Origin: Diplocloster hominis | Lineage (GTDB): Bacteria > Bacillota > Clostridia > Lachnospirales > Lachnospiraceae | Assembly: GCF_032380655.1 (NCBI RefSeq) | Contig: NZ_JAWDIY010000008.1 | Span: 124,001 to 188,000 of the forward strand | Length of the DNA stretch: 64,000 nt | Direction: 5' to 3' | In this document: in pieces, positions 35,279 to 44,219 of the stretch | How the letters are laid out: every line of letters starts with the position of its first letter | How positions within the stretch are numbered: the first letter of the stretch is position 1 | The notes under the pieces: model-generated | What the model saw: only the letters and a program-made list of their open reading frames with translations | Told to the model about the DNA's origin: nothing | The model's database searches: none | Made by a program: the position numbers and the translations under genes

Positions 35279-36253
35279 ATGAATAAATCCAGTTTTATAA
35301 TAGTACTTTTGGCTATCTGTCTTGGTACATTTTGCGGAGGATGCAGCCGGACTGCTGCGTCTGCAGAGGACCCCTCATCTGCAGTGCCTGATGAAAGGAT
35401 AGAAAGGGACAAGGGGGTCCTGCCTGCCGATCACGAGAGTACAGAGCCGACAGAAAATACAGAACATGAGGGTACCGCCCCGGAAAGTCCTGTTATTGTA
35501 AAGGAAGATTACAGTGATTGTTTTGAGGGACAAACCGGCTGCGCCGTATTTTATAACAGCAGGACAAACACATATCATATATACCAGGAAGAGATGGCCT
35601 CGGTACGTGTCTCTCCATGTTCTACATTCAAGGTGGTTTCCACGCTGATCGGACTGGAAGAAGGCGTAGTTGAGTCAGAGGAATCGAAGATGGGATATGA
35701 TGGGACCATTTACGTGAATACTGCCTGGAATCAGGACTTAAATCTTAAGGAAGCATTTCAGAAATCCTGTGTCTGGTATTACCGCAAACTTCTTGACCAG
35801 GTTGGACAGGAGAAGGTTAAAAAATGGGTGGATGCCCTTCATTACGGCAACTGTGATATCAGCCAATGGAAAGGTGACGGGTCAGTAAATGGAGGTACAG
35901 AACAACTGAATGGCTTCTGGCTGGAATCCTCTCTGGAAATATCCGCACGGGAACAGACAGAAGTACTGGCCAGAATCTTCGATGGAAATACGGAATTCCG
36001 GGAAGAACACATATCGATGCTTCGGGAGCTGATGCAGACCGAGGATGAGGACCAGTGTGGTATCCGTATCTATGGAAAAACCGGGACAGGCCAAAACGGG
36101 AATCATGCCAATGCCTGGTACGTGGGAATGGCAGTGAATGGAGAGGAAACCAACTATTTTGCAGTCCGTCTGACTGCTGCGAAGGGCAGCCGTATTTCCG
36201 GTGCCGATGCTAAAAACAAAGCCACGCGTATTATACATCAATATTTTAAATAA
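35279..36253 (+). CDS. Class D (OXA/CDD-like) beta-lactamase, lipoprotein
   Basis: 324 aa. Serine beta-lactamase that hydrolyses penicillins. Class D motifs: Ser115-T-F-Lys118, S-x-V as SCV (about 163-165), YGN in LHYGNCDISQW, WLESSLEIS, and KTGT at 267-270. The leader ends FCGGC (Cys22), so it is probably lipid-anchored outside the membrane, followed by an acidic linker (about 25-75). TAGGAGG is before ATG. Convergent with blaR1-blaI and preceded by a BlaI-type operator, so penicillin-inducible expression is expected. The close pattern relation to the sensor domain of the neighbouring BlaR1 supports a common origin. Confidence 0.93.
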   Translation: MNKSSFIIVLLAICLGTFCGGCSRTAASAEDPSSAVPDERIERDKGVLPADHESTEPTENTEHEGTAPESPVIVKEDYSDCFEGQTGCAVFYNSRTNTYHIYQEEMASVRVSPCSTFKVVSTLIGLEEGVVESEESKMGYDGTIYVNTAWNQDLNLKEAFQKSCVWYYRKLLDQVGQEKVKKWVDALHYGNCDISQWKGDGSVNGGTEQLNGFWLESSLEISAREQTEVLARIFDGNTEFREEHISMLRELMQTEDEDQCGIRIYGKTGTGQNGNHANAWYVGMAVNGEETNYFAVRLTAAKGSRISGADAKNKATRIIHQYFK

Positions 36254-36269
36254 AAGCTTTCACAGCGAA

Positions 36270-36311
36270 ATTAAAATAAAGCGATGTTTCATTAAAATAA
36301 AACGATGTTTC
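36270..36311 (+). repeat. 21-bp tandem duplication between bla and blaR1
   Basis: Two adjacent 21-bp copies (36270-36290 and 36291-36311) differ at one base (AAAGCG versus AAACG context). They fill most of the short convergent gap. No terminator-like stem is visible there. Confidence 0.8.
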
Positions 36312-36334
36312 CGTCATCCGGTTTGACGCATAGA

Positions 36335-38176
36335 TCAGTCAGAAGTATAGATATCCATATCTTCCAGCACCTGCAGCGTCACCTTAGCGGAAGTATTCCC
36401 GCCCACGTTATCAGCATTGGAAATATTCGTGGCAAAGAACCAGGTGTTATCAGGAGTTTCCACATAACCGACAAACCAAGTGGATACATAGACCCCATTA
36501 ACCATTGCGGTTCCGGTCTTTCCGGACAACGTGTTCAGGGAACTGGAAGATAGCCTGAGAGCTTCTTTTACAGCAGCGATATTTTCCGGTTGAAAGCCGA
36601 ATTCATTCATATAGAAGGATTTGAGCAATTCGGTCTGCTCCAGCGGAGAAATGGCAAGTGAGGATTCCAGCCAGTAACGGTCGGTGCCGCCGGAGAGGTC
36701 CTGATTACCGTAACCGATTTTGCGATAAAAGCTTTGCAGATTCTCCAGACCGGCTGCCTGATCCAGTGCCTGAAAGTACCAGTTTACGCTGTATTGCATA
36801 GCAGTTTGGAAGGATTGATCCTTTTCCCAGTCCGGGAAAGGATAAGAACGCCCATTCCAGGACAGTGTATTCTGTTCCGGTGTAATGATTCCTGATTCCA
36901 ATGCGTTGAGCGCGGAATAGATCTTATAAGTGGAATCCGGGGAGATACGCCGGGTACTTTTTTCTTCATTGTAGATCCTGTATTGACCGGAGTTGAGATC
37001 GGTCAATACCATGCAGCCGTCAAGGCCCCGGAAATAGTCATGTACATCCAGAAGGGAAGAAGAGTTGGATGCAGGGACTGAAGGAATGGAAAACCCAACG
37101 GCAGAAGGCGGTATGGAGACGGAAAAAGTCTCAGCCGAACCGCCGGCCGCCTGGGCATTTAGGAACGGAAGCTGAGCCGCCAGGAAAAGTGTGATCAGCA
37201 GAAAAGAGATCACGTTCCTGAGCCGGTCATGACCGGATGGTACCCGATAAGCGGCGATCTGTTTGATTCTGCGGGTGAGCTGTTTTTTTGTTCCGGAGAA
37301 ACCTGTGGTGACAGGATGATAGAGAAAGCGACTGGTTCCGGCTGCAAAATTCAGGATCGTATGGCCATATTTCAAGCGGTCGCTGGGCCGCATTCCATGC
37401 AAAAGGCAGGCGTCGCAGTATAATTCCCGGTCGGACCGAAACTCCCGGATAACGATATGGATCATGGGGTTGAACCAATAGGGAAGACTGAGCAGCAAGA
37501 GGATTTGATTGTAAATAAGGTCATGATTTCTATAATGTGTCAGTTCATGAAGCAGAATAAAACGGATATCTTCATTATCATCTTTATTACTCCCCTCATT
37601 TACAAGACAGGAAGGTAGGATCAGGCAGGGATGTATAACGCCATAAATTAGCGGTGTTGACACCTGCCCGGAAATCAGTAATGTAACGTTACGGTGGATA
37701 TCCAACTCCCTTTTACTACCGTAGAAAAGCTCTAGAATCCTGGAATCAGGGGCATGGGAATTGCGGCAGATCTTTTTTATCTGTATATGTGCCAGTACAT
37801 AGAATACCAGGGCGGTTATCATGCCCAGGCACCATAGGACCGCAATACCCTGGTTCAAACCAGCCATATCCGGGCGCTCCAGTGCTTCTGTAAAATCCTG
37901 AAGCCAATCGCCGTTAACAGGAGGACTTTGATCACGGTTAGCGGACGTGGCGGCGATGTCGGTTGACGGATACGAATTTCTTATGGCTGATGCATTAGAA
38001 GCCGGGAACAGACGGAAGGGGAGCAGAGCAACCAGAAGGGCAGCGGCAGGGATAACCCAAAGGGCGTAACGGTATCCGGCGGTCCAATAGCGGGACAGAA
38101 GCCGGCGGATACCCAGAAATGCTAGTAAAAGAACACTGAGTATCAGATTCATTATAAAAAATCGCAGGACATACAT
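36335..38176 (-). CDS. blaR1: BlaR1-type penicillin sensor/transducer (M56 peptidase)
   Basis: 613 aa from ATG 38176, chosen because GGAGGA is 5 nt upstream; an upstream GTG at 38206 has no ribosome site. N-terminal part: four membrane segments and the zinc protease motif HELTH (His210, His214). C-terminal extracytoplasmic penicillin-binding domain with Ser415-T-Y-Lys418, YGN, WLESSLAIS and KTGT. Acylation of the serine by beta-lactam triggers the cytoplasmic protease, which leads to loss of BlaI. Transcribed after blaI with a 55-nt gap. Confidence 0.95.
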   Translation of the reverse strand: MYVLRFFIMNLILSVLLLAFLGIRRLLSRYWTAGYRYALWVIPAAALLVALLPFRLFPASNASAIRNSYPSTDIAATSANRDQSPPVNGDWLQDFTEALERPDMAGLNQGIAVLWCLGMITALVFYVLAHIQIKKICRNSHAPDSRILELFYGSKRELDIHRNVTLLISGQVSTPLIYGVIHPCLILPSCLVNEGSNKDDNEDIRFILLHELTHYRNHDLIYNQILLLLSLPYWFNPMIHIVIREFRSDRELYCDACLLHGMRPSDRLKYGHTILNFAAGTSRFLYHPVTTGFSGTKKQLTRRIKQIAAYRVPSGHDRLRNVISFLLITLFLAAQLPFLNAQAAGGSAETFSVSIPPSAVGFSIPSVPASNSSSLLDVHDYFRGLDGCMVLTDLNSGQYRIYNEEKSTRRISPDSTYKIYSALNALESGIITPEQNTLSWNGRSYPFPDWEKDQSFQTAMQYSVNWYFQALDQAAGLENLQSFYRKIGYGNQDLSGGTDRYWLESSLAISPLEQTELLKSFYMNEFGFQPENIAAVKEALRLSSSSLNTLSGKTGTAMVNGVYVSTWFVGYVETPDNTWFFATNISNADNVGGNTSAKVTLQVLEDMDIYTSD

Positions 38177-38231
38177 AGTTTCCTCCATTTGTGCGTGTTC
38201 CAGCACATATAGGTATGGGTGAATATCTTAT

Positions 38232-38654
38232 TCAACCTTTAATTTCTCTACTGCCGGCGGCGGATTTCCCGCTCTGGGTATGGGTCTGGTTCTGTTCTAG
38301 AAGCTGCCGCAACTCTTCGATCTCCTCCGGAGATAGACGTTCTTCTTCCAGAAAATTGACAACCATAGAACGTAAAGTTCCGCCGTAAAAGCGATTGAGA
38401 AACGATTCGCTTTCCCGGTTGACGTAATCTTCTCTGGCCACTGCCGGAGAATATACAAATACACGGCTGCTTTTTTCATAAGTGAGTGCGCCTTTTTTTA
38501 CCAGACGCAGAAGCATGGTCTGAATGGTTTTCGGGCTCCACTTGGTGGTGGCTGTGAGCCGCTCGATCACTTCCGTCGTGCTGATAGGTGCACAGTTCCA
38601 TACGATCTTCATCACTTCTAATTCTGCATCGGATATCCGTGGTAAGTCTTTCAT
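38232..38654 (-). CDS. blaI: BlaI/MecI-family penicillinase repressor
   Basis: 140 aa from ATG 38654 (GGAGG 5 nt upstream; the frame can be extended to ATG 38666 but that codon overlaps the site). Winged helix: ISDAELEVMKIVWN, TTEVIERLTATTKWSPKTIQTMLLRLVKKGALTYEK. The C-terminal dimer helices include the region cleaved on induction. About 10-15 residues longer at the C-terminus than most BlaI proteins. Expected to bind the TACA-N2-TGTA sites at 34841 and 38861. Confidence 0.95.
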   Translation of the reverse strand: MKDLPRISDAELEVMKIVWNCAPISTTEVIERLTATTKWSPKTIQTMLLRLVKKGALTYEKSSRVFVYSPAVAREDYVNRESESFLNRFYGGTLRSMVVNFLEEERLSPEEIEELRQLLEQNQTHTQSGKSAAGSREIKG

Positions 38655-38770
38655 TCTTTCCTCCATGCGTGCATTTTACCGCACATATAATTATACTGCT
38701 GCCGCCTTAATTTGTGACTTCCAGCAGGTTCGCAGCATGAGTGCACCAAAAGGTATACTTGATAAGTAAC

Positions 38771-38812
38771 TTAATGCATGCCCTGCGGGCAGAAGGGCAG
38801 CCGAAGCTGCAA
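38771..38812 (+). repeat. Twin-hairpin motif, copy 2
   Basis: Same design as 6431-6470: TTAATGCATGCCCT, stem GCCC/GGGC with loop TGC (38780-38790), then GCAGC, loop CGAA, GCTGC (38797-38810). It lies in the blaI leader but in opposite orientation to blaI. Loops differ while both stems are kept. Confidence 0.5.
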
Positions 38813-38860
38813 AATAGGTAACGCTTTAGATTATTCTACCTGTGACCTCCTGGATAATGC

Positions 38861-38909
38861 TTACATATGTAATATGTAATATTGTAAGCCTTAAGAAAGA
38901 GACAGTCAA
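38861..38909 (-). promoter_or_regulatory. blaI promoter with BlaI-type operators
   Basis: Read on the minus strand: TTGACT (38909-38904), 17 nt, TACAAT (38886-38881). The perfect 12-bp palindrome TTACATATGTAA (38861-38872) has the TACA-N2-TGTA core; extra TACA/TGTA half sites (38875-38888) overlap the -10. Repressor autoregulation is the natural reading. The start codon of blaI is about 210 nt further on. Confidence 0.78.
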
Positions 38910-38975
38910 GAATGATTTTTCCCGTATGTATTCCTGATGCTTTTCAGTATTATCATTGAAGTGATTTTCCGGTCA

Positions 38976-39020
38976 TAAAAAAAACTCCCTAAATCCCCCA
39001 TGAATGGGGGCTGGGGAGTT
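38976..39020 (-). terminator. Rho-independent terminator of the minus-strand sugar operon
   Basis: On the minus strand AACTCCCC ... GGGAGTT with an inner CCCCC/GGGGG stem is followed by a run of eight or more T, 23 nt after the binding-protein stop codon. Confidence 0.88.
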
Positions 39021-39042
39021 GAAGTGCCGAAGACACTTTTTA

Positions 39043-40119
39043 TCAATAACCGCGTTTGCCCAGCGTTTCCTGGGTGACTACGGTTACAGGATACTCCGTA
39101 CCGTCAACGATTACAGACGGGACAGTATCATCATGCGCGTACATTCCTTCGTCGATGTAGGAGAACTTATCGGGCGTTTTGCCCTCTTCCAGAGTTTCTA
39201 TAACCGACTGAACAAGAGGACCCTGAAGGGGATTACACGCTATGATGCAGGTGATCTTATCTTTTAAAATATAATTCATGGCTTCCTTATTGACACCGTC
39301 AAAAGAAATCACCATAATCTCACCGCCATAGATATCGGAACCGACCTTCTTGCCGGCGGCCTCGATTGCTTCTATAACACCAAAGGCTTCATTATCATTC
39401 TCACAATAAACGACATTAATATTATCATATTGTTTTAAAAGGGATTCCATCACTTCCTTTCCCTTTGCCTGGGTGAAATCACCTGTGGCCTGGGCCATCA
39501 GGTCCCAGCCGTTCGTCTTTTCTGCATCCATAAGACCTTTGGTGCGCCCGATCTGAGCGGAGGCCCCGAGGGTACCCTGGACATTTACAATATGAAGATC
39601 GGACGGGACAATGCCCTTTGCCGTTGCGAACTGATTCAGCCATTCGGCGGCTTTCATCCCTTCCAACTCAAAATCTGAGCCCACCCAGCAGGTAAATAAG
39701 CGGTCATCGGATACATCCACCATACGGTCCACGATGATAACAGGAATCCCGGCATCCTTCGCTTCCTGGAGAACAGTGTCCCATCCTGTCTCGATCACGG
39801 GAGCAAGCACAATATAATCTACATCCTGCTGGATAAAGGTGCGGACCGCCATAATCTGGTTGGCCTGTTTCTGCTGCGCATTTTCGTAGAGCAGTTCATA
39901 TCCGTTTTCCGCCGTAAATGTGGAGCGCATGGATTCCGTATTTGCGGTTCTCCAGTCAGATTCGGCGCCGAGCTGTGAAAAACCTACGATAATCCGGTCG
40001 CTTGACACTTCCTCTTGTATGCCTGCAGGTTCACTTTTGGAAATGTTCCGTTGTCCACAGCCCATTGCCAGCAGGCACAACGCTGATAATATTATGAATC
40101 CGGTCAACTTTTTTCTCAT
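39043..40119 (-). CDS. YtfQ-like furanose/galactose-type sugar-binding lipoprotein (second copy)
   Basis: 358 aa. Lipoprotein signal ending LLAMGCG. VGFSQLGAESDWRTAN, QQKQANQIMAVRTFIQQDVDYIVLAPVIETGWDTVLQEAKDAGIPVIIVDR is the signature order of the YtfQ galactofuranose-binding family. It follows the transporter genes but is separated by a terminator-like hairpin (40319-40356), so it is probably expressed at a different level. A first paralogue is at 44220. Two receptors may widen the sugar range of one importer (inference). Confidence 0.92.
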   Translation of the reverse strand: MRKKLTGFIILSALCLLAMGCGQRNISKSEPAGIQEEVSSDRIIVGFSQLGAESDWRTANTESMRSTFTAENGYELLYENAQQKQANQIMAVRTFIQQDVDYIVLAPVIETGWDTVLQEAKDAGIPVIIVDRMVDVSDDRLFTCWVGSDFELEGMKAAEWLNQFATAKGIVPSDLHIVNVQGTLGASAQIGRTKGLMDAEKTNGWDLMAQATGDFTQAKGKEVMESLLKQYDNINVVYCENDNEAFGVIEAIEAAGKKVGSDIYGGEIMVISFDGVNKEAMNYILKDKITCIIACNPLQGPLVQSVIETLEEGKTPDKFSYIDEGMYAHDDTVPSVIVDGTEYPVTVVTQETLGKRGY

Positions 40120-40318
40120 TCTTAATCATACCCTCCCCAATAGAACCTTCCTTAGACTGACCCAAATAAGATACTGTAGATAACACTCAGAAACCCTATA
40201 TTCTACCCTTTCAAGTATACTAAAAAATTGTGGCACTCGGAAGCCCCTCATAAATATTTTTTGCATTACCTGCCCCATACCGTCCACCAGGTACACAGAA
40301 ACGGTCTGAAAAGCGGCT

Positions 40319-40356
40319 AAAAAGAGGCAGCCGTATGCTTTGTGGCTTCCTCTTTT
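40319..40356 (-). terminator. Terminator-like hairpin between permease and second binding protein
   Basis: On the minus strand AAAAGAGGAAGCC pairs with GGCTGCCTCTTTTT with one mismatch and ends in five T. May be a partial terminator. Confidence 0.7.
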
Positions 40357-40378
40357 CAGAATCACGAATACAATTGCT

Positions 40379-41449
40379 CTATTCCGTTTTTGTTTTCAAA
40401 CTCTTTTTTTTACGGCTCATGACGATACTCTGGACGATCAGGAACAGGCAGAGCATGGCGGCGATGGTGATCCCTGTCCACCAGGCCTGATCCAGTCCGG
40501 CCGATGATACTATATTCTGTATGGTGCTGAGGGAGAGCACACCAAAGAAAGTACCAATGATATTGCCTACCCCTCCGGTCAGCATGGTGCCGCCGATGAT
40601 GGACGAAGCGATGGCATTCATCTCCATCCCGCTGGCGTGTGAGGCGGAACCGGAGCCTACATGCATGAAATATACAAACCCACCGATACCGGCCAGAAGG
40701 CTGCAGATCAAATGGGAGAGGAATTTTGTTCTTTTCACATTGATCCCGAGCATCAGCGCACTTGTCTTATTGCCGCCGACCGCGTAAAAGCTGCGGCCCA
40801 GCTTTGCCCATCGAAGAACACAGAACAGTATGATTACAACCAATATCGCGACCACCACGCCGATTTCAATATAGGCATTTACGAAGTTCCCGAGTTTATT
40901 TACGGAACCGACGCCGGGGACCAGGATACGGGTTTCCTTTACGGCGACAAACTGCTCGTTGGCCACATTAAAGGGGGTCGTATTGACGATCGTCGTCATG
41001 CCCCGGGCAAAAAACATTCCGGCCAGCGATACGATAAACGGCTGGATATCCAGGTAGGCGACCAGAAATCCCTGTACCAGTCCAAATGCAAGACCGATCG
41101 CCAGTGCGATGGCTACCGCGCCCAGCACATTTCCGCCATGGAAATCCAGATAAACAGCACAGCACATGCTCACCAGTGCCGCAACGCCTCCAACGGAGAT
41201 GTCGATGCCGCCGGTGATCATGACCAGGCTCATTCCACAGGAAGTTATGATCAACGCGGCATTCGCGTTCAGGATGTTGAAAAAGGTCTGGGGTTTTAAA
41301 AAGCCCTTTCCCTGCAGCAGAATCGCGCCGATATACATGACAAAGAAAACCACGATAGTAATAATCAGCAGCAGGTTCGTGTCGGTGATACGGTTCGTTT
41401 TACCGCCCGGCTGTTTCCCGGCGGATGTTGACTTTTTGAATGACGGCAT
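40379..41449 (-). CDS. YjfF-like sugar ABC permease
   Basis: 356 aa, about nine to ten hydrophobic segments. GRSFYAVGGNKTSALMLGINVKRTKF is the ATPase-facing loop of the CUT2 permeases; the best relative I recognise is YjfF, the second permease of the YtfQRT-YjfF importer. The first 20 residues are basic and cytoplasmic. It begins 1 nt after the stop of the other permease gene, so translation is coupled. Confidence 0.92.
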   Translation of the reverse strand: MPSFKKSTSAGKQPGGKTNRITDTNLLLIITIVVFFVMYIGAILLQGKGFLKPQTFFNILNANAALIITSCGMSLVMITGGIDISVGGVAALVSMCCAVYLDFHGGNVLGAVAIALAIGLAFGLVQGFLVAYLDIQPFIVSLAGMFFARGMTTIVNTTPFNVANEQFVAVKETRILVPGVGSVNKLGNFVNAYIEIGVVVAILVVIILFCVLRWAKLGRSFYAVGGNKTSALMLGINVKRTKFLSHLICSLLAGIGGFVYFMHVGSGSASHASGMEMNAIASSIIGGTMLTGGVGNIIGTFFGVLSLSTIQNIVSSAGLDQAWWTGITIAAMLCLFLIVQSIVMSRKKKSLKTKTE

Positions 41450-41450
41450 A

Positions 41451-42551
41451 TTAAGCGGCCTCCTTTCCGTGTGATTTTGACTTTAATTTCTTCCAGAAGC
41501 CGGAGAGGCCATCCCTCACCACCGGCGCGCTTAAAACGACCAGCAGGATTACCACCACAGCCTTGTAAGCGGAGAGCGCATCGGACTGTACATTGAACTT
41601 ATAGAGCGTGGTCGTGAGGAACTGAATCACATAAGCGCCCAGGATCGAGGCGGCCATGTTGAATTTACCGCCGCTTAACGCGTTGCCGCCCAGCGCGACG
41701 GCGAGAATGGCATCCATCTCTATATCTTTGGCGATGACCGAATAATTGATGGAAGACAGACGGCTTACCTTGATCAGACTGGCCACCGCCACGCACAGGC
41801 CGAGAATCACAAAGGTCATAAACTTGATGACGGCGGGATTCAGACCATTTAACCGGGAGGAACTTCCATTGATACCCACCGCCTGTACATATAAGCCCAG
41901 ATTCGTAAACCGCAGAAGGAGCGCAGTTACGATCATACAGGCCACTGCGATGAAAAATGGCGTCGGAATCGGAATCCCAGGAATAAATCCCCCATAATAA
42001 CTAAACGCGGGATCGCTGATGATCGGAAGCTCGTTATTATTGATCCAGGCGGCGATGGAACGCCCGGCTGTAAACAGAATGAGCGTTGCCACCATGGGCT
42101 GGATCTTAAAATACGCCACCAGCGTCCCGTTGAACGCTCCAAACAGCATAGCCACCAGGCAGCTGATCAGAAAAGCCACGATTATCGGCGCCTGAAGGGT
42201 CTCCGGTCTGGAATTCGTGCCGCAGAGGACCCGCAGAATCACACTCCCGCTGATGGCGATCGCAGCGCCCACACTGATATCCTGACCTCCTGTGGCAGCC
42301 GTGACCAGCGTCATGCCGATGGCGAGAATCGCTAACTCAGAACCATAATCCAGGATCGTCATCAGGTAACCGGACAATACAGGATCACCCGCGCTGTTAT
42401 AGCCCAGTGAAATCTTGAAGAAGGAGGGATCGGTTATGAGATTAAACAGGGCAAGCAGCAGCAAAGCCGCGATCGGAATAAAGATCTGCCGTCTGAACAG
42501 ACTTCCAAAAAATTCAGATACTTTTGATTTTTTCATTTCTTGATTCCCCAT
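41451..42551 (-). CDS. YtfT-like sugar ABC permease
   Basis: 366 aa, polytopic. TNLGLYVQAVGINGSSSRLNGLNPAVIK is the conserved loop, and GGQDISVGAAIAISG is the N-terminal CUT2 permease motif, as in YtfT. The start codon overlaps the ATPase stop (TAATG). Pairs with the YjfF-like permease. Confidence 0.92.
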   Translation of the reverse strand: MGNQEMKKSKVSEFFGSLFRRQIFIPIAALLLLALFNLITDPSFFKISLGYNSAGDPVLSGYLMTILDYGSELAILAIGMTLVTAATGGQDISVGAAIAISGSVILRVLCGTNSRPETLQAPIIVAFLISCLVAMLFGAFNGTLVAYFKIQPMVATLILFTAGRSIAAWINNNELPIISDPAFSYYGGFIPGIPIPTPFFIAVACMIVTALLLRFTNLGLYVQAVGINGSSSRLNGLNPAVIKFMTFVILGLCVAVASLIKVSRLSSINYSVIAKDIEMDAILAVALGGNALSGGKFNMAASILGAYVIQFLTTTLYKFNVQSDALSAYKAVVVILLVVLSAPVVRDGLSGFWKKLKSKSHGKEAA

Positions 42552-44080
42552 TATTCTTTCTCACCTCCGGCAATGGTGCTCATAATCATATTCTGGGTCA
42601 GCTCTTCGCCCGACAACTCACCTACGACCTTGCGGTCCCTCATCACGATCAGACGTGAACAGGTTCGCAGCATCTCGTCCGTCTCAGAGGAGATGAACGT
42701 AATGCTCATACCTTCGGAAGCCAGCTTCAGCACTAATTTCTGTATATCGACTTTGGTCCCCACATCGATCCCGCGGGTGGGTTCATCCAGGATCAGATAT
42801 TCCGGGTTGGTGAGCAGCCAGCGGGCCAGAATGACCTTTTGCTGATTACCGCCGGACAGGGACTTGACCGGTGTGTCGGCGGAGGCTGTCTTGATCCCCA
42901 AAAGCTTGATATAATCGTCCGCGAATTTGTTGGCCTCTGCCCTGGTAAAGGGCTTGAAGAATCCCTTAAGCACCTGAAGAGCTAATATAATATTCTCCCT
43001 CACCGACAGATCGCCTATGATACCGTCCACCTTGCGGTCTTCCGGCAGGTAAGCGATTCCGCTTCTCATGGCGTCGATGGGTTTCGATATCTTTATGGTT
43101 TTGCCGTTTTTCTTTACCGTTCCGCCCAGTACCCTGTCTGCGCCGAAGATCGCGCGGACGCATTCGCTGCGGCCGGAACCCAGCAATCCGGTGAAGCCGT
43201 TCACTTCACCTTTCCGGATCGTAAAATCAAACGGTTTGATTCCGGCGTTGCTTACCAGGCCGTTTGCCTCAAACACAGGAACCGATGTATCATCCGCCTC
43301 ATAATCCTCATGTCCGCCCCGGATATCCGACATATCGTCCAGCTCTTTGCCCAGCATCTTGGAAACCAACTGAACCCGGGGAAGATCCTTGATTTTATAT
43401 TCGCCTACCAGCTTTCCGTCACGCAGAACCGTAATCCTGTCGCACACCTCATACACCTGATCCAGGAAATGGGTGACAAAGATAATTCCAACGCCTCTGG
43501 CGCGCAGATCACGCATCAGGACGAAAAGTTTCTCCACCTCCTGTTCATCCAGGGAAGAAGTGGGCTCATCCAGGATCAGCACTCTGCAGTCCATATCCAC
43601 GGCCCGCGCGATGGCGACCATCTGCTGGACCGCAATCGAACAGCTGGCCAGCTGCTGTGCCGCTTTGGCGGGGATGTCGAGCGCCGCAAGCATCTTATCC
43701 GCATCCGCATTGATTTTTTTCCAGTTCTGATACAGACTGTGGGTTCTGCCTATGTACATATTCTCAGCGACCGAAAGATTCGGACAGAGGGTAATTTCCT
43801 GATAGACAGTGCTGATCCCCAGCTTCTGGGCATCCTGCGGAGAACGTATGACTGCCGCCTTATCCGTTCCGTTCAGGAAAATCTGGCCTTCATCTTTTCC
43901 GTAAACCCCGGTCAGAACTTTAATCAAGGTCGACTTTCCCGCACCGTTCTCGCCCATCAGCGCATGGATCTCCCCTTCCCGCAGTGTAAAATCCACTCCC
44001 TGTAAAGCGCGTACGCCGGGAAAACTCTTGTAAATATTTCTCATTTCCAGTATGGGTTTCTCATTCAAACGTGTATTCAC
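42551..44080 (-). CDS. YtfR-like sugar ABC ATPase with two NBDs
   Basis: 509 aa. NBD1: GENGAGKST, signature variant CSIAVQQ, LILDEPTSSLD. NBD2: GLLGSGRSE (Lys-less Walker A normal for the family), LSGGNQQK, LILDEPTRGID. Unlike the ATPase at 15552, both Walker B Glu residues are kept. Energises the YtfT/YjfF-like pair. Preceded by an intercistronic hairpin (44101-44150) after the binding-protein gene. The start ATG 44080 has a modest GGGGTG-type site. Confidence 0.93.
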   Translation of the reverse strand: MNTRLNEKPILEMRNIYKSFPGVRALQGVDFTLREGEIHALMGENGAGKSTLIKVLTGVYGKDEGQIFLNGTDKAAVIRSPQDAQKLGISTVYQEITLCPNLSVAENMYIGRTHSLYQNWKKINADADKMLAALDIPAKAAQQLASCSIAVQQMVAIARAVDMDCRVLILDEPTSSLDEQEVEKLFVLMRDLRARGVGIIFVTHFLDQVYEVCDRITVLRDGKLVGEYKIKDLPRVQLVSKMLGKELDDMSDIRGGHEDYEADDTSVPVFEANGLVSNAGIKPFDFTIRKGEVNGFTGLLGSGRSECVRAIFGADRVLGGTVKKNGKTIKISKPIDAMRSGIAYLPEDRKVDGIIGDLSVRENIILALQVLKGFFKPFTRAEANKFADDYIKLLGIKTASADTPVKSLSGGNQQKVILARWLLTNPEYLILDEPTRGIDVGTKVDIQKLVLKLASEGMSITFISSETDEMLRTCSRLIVMRDRKVVGELSGEELTQNMIMSTIAGGEKE

Positions 44081-44100
44081 CCCTTCAATTCTTTTTTAAA

Positions 44101-44150
44101 ATAAGCGCAGAGCAAGCGTCGAATCTTCGTTTACGCTGCGCCGCGCTTAT
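44101..44150 (-). other. Intercistronic hairpin after the first YtfQ-like gene
   Basis: ATAAGCGC (44101-44108) pairs with GCGCTTAT (44143-44150) with an inner AGCGT/ACGCT stem; on the minus strand only three T follow. This is the common leaky stem that keeps the binding-protein message more abundant than the transporter message (role inferred). Confidence 0.55.
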
Positions 44151-44219
44151 ATCACTTTCTTAACCATGAACTTAACTAAAGCTTACTATGTACTTTATGG
44201 TAGCCCAGCTTTTAAGGAT

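Larger units (their letters stand above)
38655..39042 (-). other. blaI leader with twin hairpin, blaI promoter, and facing terminator
   Basis: No gene is supported. The region holds the second twin-hairpin copy (38771-38812) inside the long blaI leader, the blaI promoter with operators (38861-38909) and the terminator of the minus-strand sugar operon (38976-39020). Confidence 0.65.
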
